From UBA6016 sp041915365 (GTDB lineage Bacteria; Campylobacterota; Campylobacteria; Campylobacterales; UBA6016): DNA of 64,000 nt. Location: assembly GCA_041915365.1 (NCBI GenBank), contig JAYSBP010000004.1:87098-151097 (forward strand). The letters are read 5' to 3'. A program made the position numbers and the translations under genes. Below are positions 9,279 through 16,268 of the stretch, piece after piece (the first letter of the stretch is position 1; the number at the start of each line of letters is the position of its first letter). A model generated the notes under the pieces. It saw only the letters and a list, made by a program, of their open reading frames with translations. It was not told the DNA's origin and searched no databases.

Positions 9279-10622
9279 TTGAAAACATACATCGTTGACA
9301 CTTCCGTTATCCTTGACGACGCCTCAAATATATTCGCCCTATCGCAAGAGGGAAGCAATAAAGTCGTCATACCAGAGACCGTCCTAGACGAAATAGATGC
9401 AAAAAAAAGCGGTCTTGGGGATATAAACTTTCAAGCCAGAGAATTTAACCGCATCATGGACGAAGCTGTAGTGCTGGGCGAATCGGACGACGTGGCAAAA
9501 GACGGACAAAGCATCAGGGTCGTATCGGTCAAGGTCGGCAACTGCACTTTTGACTTGGTATCGAAAGGCTCTTACAAAACGCTTTTAAATCACGACGCCC
9601 CAAATATCATCAACGATAGAAAAATACTAGAAATAGCCTCCCACTACGAAGATAGCGAGGTTGTAACAAACGATATAGCCATGAAACTTCGAGCTTTGTC
9701 TATGGGGCTAAAATCTCAGCCCTTCAAGACAAATCGCATAGACGACATAGAAAAGCTGGAGTTTGTCGAGCGTATAGAGATAAAACTCGCACAAAAAGAG
9801 TTTATAGAGAGTTCAAATCCGAGCGATTATGGGCTTGAGCTGTCGCATTTTACAAATATAGAATTCGTCGTAGAAGAGACGGGAGAACATATACTGGCAT
9901 TTTATAAGCCGACCGGATTTCACATCATAGACGAAGATGAAATAAGAAAACTCGTAGTAAAACCAAAGAATAAAGAACAGCTGTTTTTTCTAAATATGCT
10001 GATAGACCCTGACGTGCCGATAGTCGTATGCGCCGGCGTTACCGGAAGCGGTAAAAACCTACTTGCGATGCAAGGAGCAGTAAAAAGCTTTCAAGAGGAG
10101 ACGACGGACGAGATAAAATATTGTCGTAATACGGTGACAGCGGGCGATACGGCGGCGCAACTCGGCTTTTTGAAAGGTGATGAAGCGGCAAAACTAGGAG
10201 TGTTCACATATCCACTCTACGACGCAATATCCGGATATATGAGAATAGAGATGGATGATAGGCTAAAAAGAAGCAAAGCCGCGGACTTCATAACAAATGA
10301 GGATTTTCTAAAAAAATACAACATCGAAGCCATAAATATCAACCAGATGAGAGGGGTAAACCTAGAGGGTTATCTAGTGTTTGACGAGTGGCAAAACAGT
10401 TCGCCTGCGATAAACAAGCTTATGCTAACTCGTGTCGTAGACGGTAGCAAAGTGGTAATACTAGGCGACTTGCACCAAATAGACCACCCGCATCTAACAA
10501 AATACAACAATGCGCTTGCAATAATGCTCAAAAAGGCAAAAACCTCAAATATGATAGCCGCCGTAAAACTGAGCAAAGTCGTTAGGGGCAAAATAGCGGA
10601 ATTTGCGGAGAATGAACTATAA
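9279..10622 (+). CDS. PhoH-family ATPase with N-terminal PIN domain
   Basis: The N-terminal part (TYIVDTSVILDD, then PETVLDEIDAKK and TNDIAMKLRA) is a PIN-type nuclease domain with its spaced acidic residues. The C-terminal half carries a PhoH ATPase with the P-loop region VCAGVTGSGKNLLAMQGAVK and the Walker-B-like FDEWQN. The P-loop reads GSGKN rather than GSGKT/S, a small deviation. PIN-PhoH proteins are thought to act as RNA helicase/nuclease (PhoH2-like). I choose TTG at 9279 because GTGGAG at 9267-9272 is at correct Shine-Dalgarno distance; the alternative GTG at 9267 would consume that site. Confidence 0.88.
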   Translation: MKTYIVDTSVILDDASNIFALSQEGSNKVVIPETVLDEIDAKKSGLGDINFQAREFNRIMDEAVVLGESDDVAKDGQSIRVVSVKVGNCTFDLVSKGSYKTLLNHDAPNIINDRKILEIASHYEDSEVVTNDIAMKLRALSMGLKSQPFKTNRIDDIEKLEFVERIEIKLAQKEFIESSNPSDYGLELSHFTNIEFVVEETGEHILAFYKPTGFHIIDEDEIRKLVVKPKNKEQLFFLNMLIDPDVPIVVCAGVTGSGKNLLAMQGAVKSFQEETTDEIKYCRNTVTAGDTAAQLGFLKGDEAAKLGVFTYPLYDAISGYMRIEMDDRLKRSKAADFITNEDFLKKYNIEAININQMRGVNLEGYLVFDEWQNSSPAINKLMLTRVVDGSKVVILGDLHQIDHPHLTKYNNALAIMLKKAKTSNMIAAVKLSKVVRGKIAEFAENEL

Positions 10623-11544
10623 AATGACTTTACAAAAAAAAGCGACGTTAGTAGCCAGTGCAACTGCCTTTTTCCTAATCATCATCAAACTAACCGTCGG
10701 AATAATGACCGGAACCGTGGTAATCATCGCCTCAGCTATAGACTCCGCTCTGGATTTTTTGATTTCCCTTTTTAACTCTTATGCCGTAACAAAATCGCAA
10801 AAACCGATGGATGCGGAGTATAACTACGGAAGAGGGAAGATAGAGGGGCTGGCCTCGATGACGGAAGGGCTTGTCATTATCGCTTCAGGCATTTTTATCA
10901 TCTATGCGGCCATACAAAAACTAATAGGCGGAGAGCCAACTACGCAACTTGGCCTCTCTCTTGCCGTTATGGCTGTTTCTATTGCCGCAACTAGCTCACT
11001 TGTTGTTTTCCTAAATACTGTCTACAAAAAAACCAATAGCCTTATCATAAAATCAGACGCCCTACATTACAAAAGCGACCTCTATACCAACCTTGGCATC
11101 ATAGTCTCTTTGGTACTTATATACTTTAGCAATTGGCATTTTATAGACCCGATAGTATCGATTGCAATTGCGTTTTATATCATATACTCTGCTCTAGGGA
11201 TAGTAAAAGAGGGGCTGGAGATGCTGCTAGACAAAGCCCTGGAGCACGAAACGGTAGAGAAGATAGAATCAATAATACAAAGCCATATAGACGCCAAAGA
11301 GTGCATAATATCAGGCTACCATCAACTAAAAACACGCAAAAGCGGCTCGGTAAACTTCGTAGATGTGCATCTGGTATTTAACGACAAGGTACTGCTCAGG
11401 GACTCACATGAGCTTGCCGACCATATCGAAGAGAGGATAATAGGCATTCATCCAAGTGAATCTTGGATAATCAATATCCACCAAGACCCTTATGACGACG
11501 GCAATGCCAATATTAAGGCGGCTTTGGCAGTAAATAAAAATTAA
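10612..11544 (+). CDS. Cation diffusion facilitator family transporter
   Basis: A membrane protein of about 310 residues with the CDF fold: six hydrophobic segments and the helix II and V metal-site motifs (SAIDSALDF with D residues; ALHYKSDLYTNLG with H and D). The cytoplasmic C-terminal domain includes the conserved DVHLVF and HELADHIEERI segments. Such transporters export divalent cations (Zn, Fe, Mn, Co) by proton antiport; the ion cannot be read from the sequence. The helix-5 H-x3-D pair is of the Fe/Zn type. ATG 10612 overlaps the phoH stop; ATG 10624 is an equally possible start because GGAG at 10607-10610 is nearer its optimal distance. Confidence 0.9.
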   Translation: MNYKMTLQKKATLVASATAFFLIIIKLTVGIMTGTVVIIASAIDSALDFLISLFNSYAVTKSQKPMDAEYNYGRGKIEGLASMTEGLVIIASGIFIIYAAIQKLIGGEPTTQLGLSLAVMAVSIAATSSLVVFLNTVYKKTNSLIIKSDALHYKSDLYTNLGIIVSLVLIYFSNWHFIDPIVSIAIAFYIIYSALGIVKEGLEMLLDKALEHETVEKIESIIQSHIDAKECIISGYHQLKTRKSGSVNFVDVHLVFNDKVLLRDSHELADHIEERIIGIHPSESWIINIHQDPYDDGNANIKAALAVNKN

Positions 11545-11588
11545 GTTTAAAAAAGTTCTGTTATAATTTTCGCCTCCCAAAACATCGT

Positions 11589-11664
11589 GGGGCATTAGCT
11601 CAGCTGGGAGAGCGCAACGCTGGCAGCGTTGAGGTCAGCGGTTCGATCCCGCTATGCTCCACCA
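11589..11664 (+). tRNA. tRNA-Ala (anticodon GGC)
   Basis: A complete 76-nt cloverleaf. The acceptor stem GGGGCAT pairs with ATGCTCC, with one G-T pair. The D arm contains AGCTGGGAGAGC, the anticodon loop is CTGGCAG (anticodon GGC) and the T loop is GTTCGATCC, followed by the encoded CCA at 11662-11664. Its last 39 bases are repeated about 720 bp downstream, so this gene looks like the attachment site of a small integrated element. Confidence 0.97.
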
Positions 11665-11750
11665 TACTATCATTTAACACAATCCAAAAAAGTCTTTTAG
11701 GTTTTATAGCCAAACAGCAACAGTTGATAAATTTTGCAAATTAACCGCTT

Positions 11751-11784
11751 TTGACGATATAATTTATGTAAGATATAATATCGT
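11751..11784 (+). promoter_or_regulatory. Promoter with overlapping inverted repeat of the toxin-antitoxin operon
   Basis: TTGACG (11751-11756), a 17-bp spacer and TATAAT (11774-11779) make a near-consensus housekeeping promoter. ACGATAT (11754-11760) and ATATCGT (11778-11784) are inverted copies that bracket the promoter. This is what is expected for an operator bound by a dimeric antitoxin that represses its own operon. Confidence 0.7.
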
Positions 11785-11812
11785 ATATCTAAAAATAAAA
11801 AAGGCTGTTACA

Positions 11813-12058
11813 ATGCAAGCAATGCCGGAACTAAATACAAAAAAAGCCCTATTTTCTTTGCCACCTGTAATATCAAACGAACTAGATGCGGTCGCAAAAG
11901 AGCTACACAAGCGAAAAAGCCATATCGTAGCAGAGGCCTTGGAGATGTATTTTGATAACCTTGATTTGAAGATAGCCAAAAAACGATATGAAGATGTCAA
12001 AAGTGGCAAAGAAAAAACCATACCGCTGAGCGAAGTACTAAAAGAAAATGGGCTTTAA
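11813..12058 (+). CDS. Antitoxin, ribbon-helix-helix type (RelB/CopG-like)
   Basis: An 81-residue protein. The segment LFSLPPVISNELDAVAKELH followed by KRKSHIVAEALEMYFD has the beta-strand, helix, turn, helix pattern of ribbon-helix-helix DNA-binding antitoxins, and the C-terminal third (KKRYEDVKSGKEKTIPLSEVL) is a typical toxin-binding tail. It directly precedes the toxin gene with no gap. A second ATG four codons in could also be the start. It is probably the repressor of the promoter at 11751-11784. Confidence 0.85.
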   Translation: MQAMPELNTKKALFSLPPVISNELDAVAKELHKRKSHIVAEALEMYFDNLDLKIAKKRYEDVKSGKEKTIPLSEVLKENGL

Positions 12059-12343
12059 TTGTACAAGATAGAGTTTACCAGCAATTCAAAAAAAGAGCTT
12101 GATGCGCTTGATGGGCAAGTAAAATCTTTTGTGCTCAAAAGCCTTGCGGAGTTTGAGGCAAACTTTGACACCGAATACGAAATCAACCTCATCAAAACAG
12201 GCAAGATAAAGTCCCTCAAGGGCAACTGGAACGGATTTTATCGCCTCAAACTCCGAACTTATAGGGTTATCTACACGAAAGAAGCGGACAAGCTCATAAT
12301 ATTGGTAGTTAGAATATCGCACCGCAAAGATGTTTACGAGTAG
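12059..12343 (+). CDS. Toxin of the RelE/ParE superfamily
   Basis: A 94-residue protein starting at a TTG immediately after the antitoxin stop. The pattern YKIEFTSNSKKELDALD, then KSLKGNWNGFYRLKLRTYRV and a closing ILVVRISHRKDVYE, is the RelE-type mRNA interferase fold, with the conserved basic residues and final H-R-K-x-V-Y. RelE-like members cleave mRNA in the ribosomal A site; ParE-like members target gyrase. The R-x-Y-R-V-I-Y and HRKDVYE motifs favour RelE. Its gene ends three bases before the duplicated tRNA fragment. Confidence 0.88.
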   Translation: MYKIEFTSNSKKELDALDGQVKSFVLKSLAEFEANFDTEYEINLIKTGKIKSLKGNWNGFYRLKLRTYRVIYTKEADKLIILVVRISHRKDVYE

Positions 12344-12346
12344 CAG

Positions 12347-12384
12347 GCGTTGAGGTCAGCGGTTCGATCCCGCTATGCCCACCA
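12347..12384 (+). repeat. Duplicated 3' part of tRNA-Ala (attachment-site-like direct repeat)
   Basis: Positions 12347-12384 repeat tRNA-Ala 11626-11664 with a single one-base deletion near the end (GCTATGCCCACCA against GCTATGCTCCACCA). It runs from the 3' anticodon stem through the T arm to CCA and has no 5' half, so it is not a functional tRNA. Such 3' copies are normally left when an element integrates into a tRNA gene. The enclosed 0.7 kb holds only the toxin-antitoxin pair. Confidence 0.9.
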
Positions 12385-12409
12385 ACCTACGATAGTGCAT
12401 GTTAACATG

Positions 12410-12694
12410 CTAATCACCTTTCTGAATAGGCAATATCGTGTCTATTCCATCAAAAAAATCTTTAATATCCACATCTAAAATATAAGCTATTTGATATAAA
12501 TGTTTTATATTAAAATGTTGTTTTTTCAAATATAGCTCAGACTGAGAAATTAGCCCAACAGACTTCAAATTAAGCGCCTGAGATAATTGCAGCTGAGTAA
12601 CACCCTTTGATTCTCTATATCTCTTAACATTGGCGCCAATTTTTAGGTATAGCCTATCAATCTCGGATTCGGCAATATCATCTATATTCTTCAA
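12410..12694 (-). CDS. XRE-family helix-turn-helix regulator
   Basis: A 94-residue protein with a HTH_3 fold: IGANVKRYRESKGVTQLQLS, then ALNLKSVGLISQSELYLKKQ and HLYQIAYILDVDIKDFF. It has no other domain. It is transcribed away from the lipoprotein gene, and the shared intergenic region carries matching palindromes, so it probably represses itself and its neighbour. A related protein, similarly placed opposite a small membrane-associated gene, lies at 63137-63454. Confidence 0.88.
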   Translation of the reverse strand: MKNIDDIAESEIDRLYLKIGANVKRYRESKGVTQLQLSQALNLKSVGLISQSELYLKKQHFNIKHLYQIAYILDVDIKDFFDGIDTILPIQKGD

Positions 12695-12711
12695 AATTTC
12701 CTCAAATAGCT

Positions 12712-12765
12712 ATTACTATTTAAGAATACTTTGTTAATATATTTCTATCAAATAGTAATTACTAT
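12712..12765. promoter_or_regulatory. Probable operators of the XRE regulator
   Basis: ATTACTATTT (12712-12721) and AAATAGTAAT (12750-12759) are exact inverted copies. The second lies in the perfect 14-bp palindrome ATAGTAATTACTAT (12752-12765). They occupy the divergent promoter region between the XRE gene and the lipoprotein gene, 17 bp upstream of the latter's start. Confidence 0.6.
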
Positions 12766-12781
12766 GTAGGAGGAGCTGTCT

Positions 12782-13171
12782 ATGAAAAATATTATCGTAT
12801 TGGCGGGCTTGATATTTCTGTTTACAGGGTGTGCCGATAAAATGTCACATGATTTTTTAAGCAAAAATATCAAAAAAGGGGTTACTTCTAAAGAAGAGGT
12901 TAGGAATGTAATGGGACAACCAAACTCTACGCTATTGGATAGTCCAACAAAGGGCAAAGAAACATGGATTTACGGTAATGTAAAAAATGAGCTCTTAAAA
13001 ATGAATGCAAAATCACATATCTCATCAATGGCATCTTCTCTACCAATGGGACAGTACGCCAGCACTGCCTTGGACTTCTTTGATAAAGATTCAGAGATTA
13101 AAACCTTATATATAATTTTTAATAAAAAGGGCATTGTTGAAACTTACAAAGCTGGCGGCTATGGTATTTAG
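12782..13171 (+). CDS. Small lipoprotein, BamE/SmpA-OmlA-like
   Basis: A 129-residue protein beginning MKNIIVLAGLIFLFTGC: a lipobox (FTGC) with cleavage before Cys17. The following IKKGVTSKEEVRNVMGQPNS and KETWIYGNV match the repeated motif of the SmpA/OmlA (BamE-like) fold, here without proof of a role in the Bam complex. AGGAGG stands at good distance from the ATG. It is likely anchored in a membrane facing the periplasm and controlled by the divergent XRE repressor. Confidence 0.75.
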   Translation: MKNIIVLAGLIFLFTGCADKMSHDFLSKNIKKGVTSKEEVRNVMGQPNSTLLDSPTKGKETWIYGNVKNELLKMNAKSHISSMASSLPMGQYASTALDFFDKDSEIKTLYIIFNKKGIVETYKAGGYGI

Positions 13172-13187
13172 AATACTAGAATAAAAT

Positions 13188-13210
13188 AAGTTGCACTTCT
13201 AGTGCGACTT
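13188..13210. terminator. Hairpin after the lipoprotein gene
   Basis: AAGTTGCAC, a 5-base loop and GTGCGACTT form a 9-bp stem with one G-T pair, 17 bp after the lipoprotein stop. No clean T tract follows, so terminator function is only probable. Confidence 0.45.
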
Positions 13211-13272
13211 ATATCAATCAACTTTTCATCCACATTGACGATTTTGCTTTATCCAAAGGTGAAGGATTCAAT

Positions 13273-13869
13273 ATGCAAGTCAGAGAAACATCCCAATACC
13301 AATCATATATGATGAATATCAAAGCCTCTTTGGGCGTGAGCAACGGTTCGGTAACCGATGATGATGGTAGCCTGACGGATGAAGTAAAAGAGCAAATAAA
13401 AAACGGCGAACTATCTGCGAAGTCACTATCAAATTCATATCTACTTGAGTTTAGCATGACCATCGAAAGCTACTCTAGCAACACATTTGAGGCTCAAAAC
13501 GGCATATTTGATATCAATAAAGTAAAGAGCCTAACGAAAAATTTGGAGCTTGACAAACTTGGCTACAAAGGCAAACCCATAGGTGATTTGACACCTGATG
13601 AAGCAAAAGAACTTGTCGGCGAGGACGGGTTTTTTGGTGTCTCAAAAACATCGGATAGGCTTGCAGACTTTGTTATTGCCGGAGGCGGCGACAATGTCGA
13701 TAAGTTAAAATCAGGAAGAGAGGGGATAATAAAAGGCTTCAAAGACGCGGAAGCGCTGTGGGGCGAAAAGCTCCCTGATATATCCTATGATACCCTAGAC
13801 AAAGCGCTCTCAAAAATAGACCAAAAGATTGAAGAGCTGGGTGGCAAAACCCTAGACGTGCAGGCTTAG
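13273..13869 (+). CDS. Conserved hypothetical protein
   Basis: A 198-residue soluble acidic protein with no signal peptide or membrane segment. The C-terminal half has a distinctive block, NVDKLKSGREGIIKGFKDAE then ALWGEKLPDISYDTLDKALS, that I recall in conserved proteins of unknown role in Campylobacterota. The N-terminal part (ESYSSNTFEAQNGIFDINKV) is polar. It ends four bases into the convergent mrp gene. I assign no function. Confidence 0.75.
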   Translation: MQVRETSQYQSYMMNIKASLGVSNGSVTDDDGSLTDEVKEQIKNGELSAKSLSNSYLLEFSMTIESYSSNTFEAQNGIFDINKVKSLTKNLELDKLGYKGKPIGDLTPDEAKELVGEDGFFGVSKTSDRLADFVIAGGGDNVDKLKSGREGIIKGFKDAEALWGEKLPDISYDTLDKALSKIDQKIEELGGKTLDVQA

Positions 13870-14687
13870 CCTAACGTCTTTATAAGCTCTTCGGCTATGT
13901 TTTTGTAGTATGCTCTATATTCTTCATCTGCGTGCGCCACAGGCGGTGTCCCCTCGTCACTAAGCTCTCTTATTTGCATAAGCAGCGGTATTTGGCCTAA
14001 TAGCTTAACACCATAGTTTGCCGCCAACATTTCGCCTCCGCCCGTACCAAATATATCGTATCTAGCTTTTGTATCAGGCGTTACAAAATAACTCATATTC
14101 TCAATAATGCCGGCTATCGGCACTTTGATGTCTTGGAACATTCTGATGGCTCTACTGACATCGTCCGTGGCGACCGCTTGCGGAGTTGTTACGAGTATCC
14201 CCGCCGATATTTTCATCTCTTGAGCCGTAGTGAGCTGAATATCTCCTGTTCCTGGAGGCATATCTATAACGAAATAATCAAGTTCCCCCCACTCCACATC
14301 TTCGATGAGTTGCACTAGAGCACTAACGGCAACGGAGCTCCTCCAGACAAGCGGCGTATCAGGGGTAGGGGTCGTGATACCGACTGACATTATCTTAACC
14401 CCATAGTTTTCGCTAGGTATTATCTTGTCATTTGAGCCCCATTTGAGCGTCTCGTGTCTGATATTTAGAAGTCGTGGAATATCTGGACCGTATATGTCCG
14501 CATCCAGTATCCCTACTTTTTTCCCTCGTTGCGCAAGCGCTACCGCTAGATTGGCGCTAACAGTGCTTTTGCCTACACCGCCCTTACCGCTTGTGACAGC
14601 TATGACGTGCTTTGCAAACTTTGCTCTGTCGTTTGGTTTTTCAAAAGTACCGTAAGTAATCGGTTTTTTAGCTGGAGACGGATTCAT
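13866..14687 (-). CDS. mrp: Mrp/ApbC-type iron-sulfur carrier P-loop ATPase
   Basis: A 273-residue ATPase that carries or delivers Fe-S clusters. It shows the deviant Walker A TSGKGGVGKSTVSANLAVAL, then ILDADIYGPDIPRLL and DMPPGTGDIQLT, all Mrp signatures. The N-terminal MIP18/DUF59 domain of many Mrp proteins is missing; only about 25 residues precede the P-loop. I also see no clear C-terminal CxxC of the Nbp35/ApbC type, so cluster ligation may use other residues. It overlaps the upstream gene on the same strand by 20 bases. Confidence 0.93.
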   Translation of the reverse strand: MNPSPAKKPITYGTFEKPNDRAKFAKHVIAVTSGKGGVGKSTVSANLAVALAQRGKKVGILDADIYGPDIPRLLNIRHETLKWGSNDKIIPSENYGVKIMSVGITTPTPDTPLVWRSSVAVSALVQLIEDVEWGELDYFVIDMPPGTGDIQLTTAQEMKISAGILVTTPQAVATDDVSRAIRMFQDIKVPIAGIIENMSYFVTPDTKARYDIFGTGGGEMLAANYGVKLLGQIPLLMQIRELSDEGTPPVAHADEEYRAYYKNIAEELIKTLG

Positions 14688-15066
14688 TTTGTACCTCTTT
14701 GATGGCGCTCTCGATTTTTCTTATTGCCCGCTTCGCTTTGATAGTCCACTCGCTAGTGGCGTCCTCGGCCTTTGGGAAACTCTTTGCGAGCTCTTCGTAT
14801 ACTTCAAGTCTGCCTTCCATGAGCCTTTTGATCACCTCAAGAGCCTCTGGCAAGCGTCCGTTGTCTTTTGCTACTTTTAGTAACTCGCCGAACATTTTGT
14901 GATTATCGGAAAGTTTTATCTCAAACCCCATTTGTTCAGACATCGCTCTAAGTTCTAAATTTGATATATATATTCCGCTATAGTCGACGCCAAGTAGCTC
15001 GTATAAGTAGAAACCGAGAGAATTAGAAATTAAATTTTTATTATCATCAATATTAGAAATATTCAT
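14668..15066 (-). CDS. Hypothetical protein upstream of mrp
   Basis: A protein of about 132 residues, mostly helical and charged (EALEVIKRLMEGRLEVYEEL, then KRAIRKIESAIKEVQ), with no membrane segment. I prefer ATG 15066 over GTG 15078 because of spacing. Its 3' end overlaps the mrp start by 20 bases, so it is probably co-translated with Mrp. I do not recognise the family. Confidence 0.65.
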   Translation of the reverse strand: MNISNIDDNKNLISNSLGFYLYELLGVDYSGIYISNLELRAMSEQMGFEIKLSDNHKMFGELLKVAKDNGRLPEALEVIKRLMEGRLEVYEELAKSFPKAEDATSEWTIKAKRAIRKIESAIKEVQNESVSS

Positions 15067-15078
15067 AATAAATCTCAC

Positions 15079-15333
15079 TTACAGTTTAACATTTTTTATA
15101 GAAATTCATCTTAGCCAAAAGATTATGAAAATACAATTGAATAACTATGATTTAAGCTGTTTGAGGAGAGTTTCAAAAGCGTTTTTTATGGTGTTACTTA
15201 TACTTATTTAAATAAAAATAATAATAACTTTAGTTAATACAATTAAGACTTCATTAAGATAGTTTTACTTAAAATTTATTCCCTTGCAAAAAGCAAAAAT
15301 CAAAAGTCAAGAAGAGTAATAAAAGGAGCGTTT
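15079..15333 (+). promoter_or_regulatory. Intergenic region ahead of the molybdoenzyme operon
   Basis: This 255-bp AT-rich stretch holds no gene. It must contain the divergent promoters of the 14668 gene and of the rhodanese-molybdoenzyme operon. AAGGAG at 15324-15329 is the ribosome site for the rhodanese gene. I see no convincing consensus for a named regulator. Confidence 0.5.
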
Positions 15334-16254
15334 ATGAAGAAGCTACTGGCATCACTTTGCCTATTTTCTTCCGTTGCCGCCGTCTCACTTCTAGCCGATG
15401 ACATCACCATATCGGCAAAAGAAGCTAAGGAGCTAATCGGTAAACCGGGAGTTGTGTTTGTAAGCGGCGATAATGCTGACGTTTACGGACTTAACCACGT
15501 GGAAGGCTCTATGAATATGGATGCTCACCACCTTCACCATTCTGATATAACGGGACATCTACACTGTGCTCCGCTTTATATGTGCATAGACGAAGCTGAG
15601 AAGTTTATCGGTGCAAAAGGTATCGACAACGATACGCTAGTAATAGCATACGATGACTTCAAAGGTCCAAACGCTTCAGGCGTGTGGCATTTTTTCAAAA
15701 GCTACGGACACAACAAAGTAAAAATAGTAAACGGCGGTATCACGCAGCTTAAAAACGAAGGCGTAAAAATAGCAAAAGGCGCAGAGCCAAAAGTAGCCGC
15801 AAAAACCTTCAAAATCGATCCTAAAAAAATCAACTACGACATAATAGCTTCCAAAGAAGAGGTTCTAAAAGCCGTTAAAGACATAGAAGTAAACGGCGAC
15901 AACTCAAAATATATGATTATTGACTCAAGAAGAATTGAAGAGATAATAGGTGCTACAAAACTTGACAACGTTGCCCGTGGCGGACACGTTCCAAACGCTA
16001 AGTTTATGGAGTGGACAAACTTCAGCGACTCCGCAAAAAAACTCTCTTACAAGTCTGAAGACGAGATGAGAGCCGCTTTAGAAAAATTTGGCATCAATAA
16101 GGACAAAACTATATACACATACTGCCACGTCGGTGCGGGTAGAGGTTCGTATATAGCTACCGTGCTTGAAAAACTTGGCTACAAAAACGTAAAAGTCTAT
16201 ACCGGCTCTTGGGATGAGTGGGGTAATGACTGGAACATGCCGATAAGACGATGA
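15334..16254 (+). CDS. Exported rhodanese-type sulfurtransferase (two domains)
   Basis: A 306-residue protein with a Sec signal peptide (MKKLLASLCLFSSVAAVSLL, cleavage after LLA) and two rhodanese domains. The N-terminal domain spans about residues 25-150 and has no active-site cysteine in the usual place. The C-terminal domain ends with the active loop TYCHVGAGRGS, in which Cys is the persulfide carrier, followed by KVYTGSWDEWG. This is the thiosulfate/3-mercaptopyruvate sulfurtransferase layout, acting in the periplasm. It overlaps the following molybdoenzyme region and is very likely co-transcribed, which suggests that a sulfur compound is a substrate or product. Confidence 0.9.
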   Translation: MKKLLASLCLFSSVAAVSLLADDITISAKEAKELIGKPGVVFVSGDNADVYGLNHVEGSMNMDAHHLHHSDITGHLHCAPLYMCIDEAEKFIGAKGIDNDTLVIAYDDFKGPNASGVWHFFKSYGHNKVKIVNGGITQLKNEGVKIAKGAEPKVAAKTFKIDPKKINYDIIASKEEVLKAVKDIEVNGDNSKYMIIDSRRIEEIIGATKLDNVARGGHVPNAKFMEWTNFSDSAKKLSYKSEDEMRAALEKFGINKDKTIYTYCHVGAGRGSYIATVLEKLGYKNVKVYTGSWDEWGNDWNMPIRR

Positions 16255-16268
16255 GGGAGAAAGTAATA

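Noticed and set aside
12397..12410. 14-bp palindrome GCATGTTAACATGC as an operator or terminator
   Set aside because: It sits at the end of the XRE gene with no T tract and no repeat elsewhere in the window; I cannot assign it a role.
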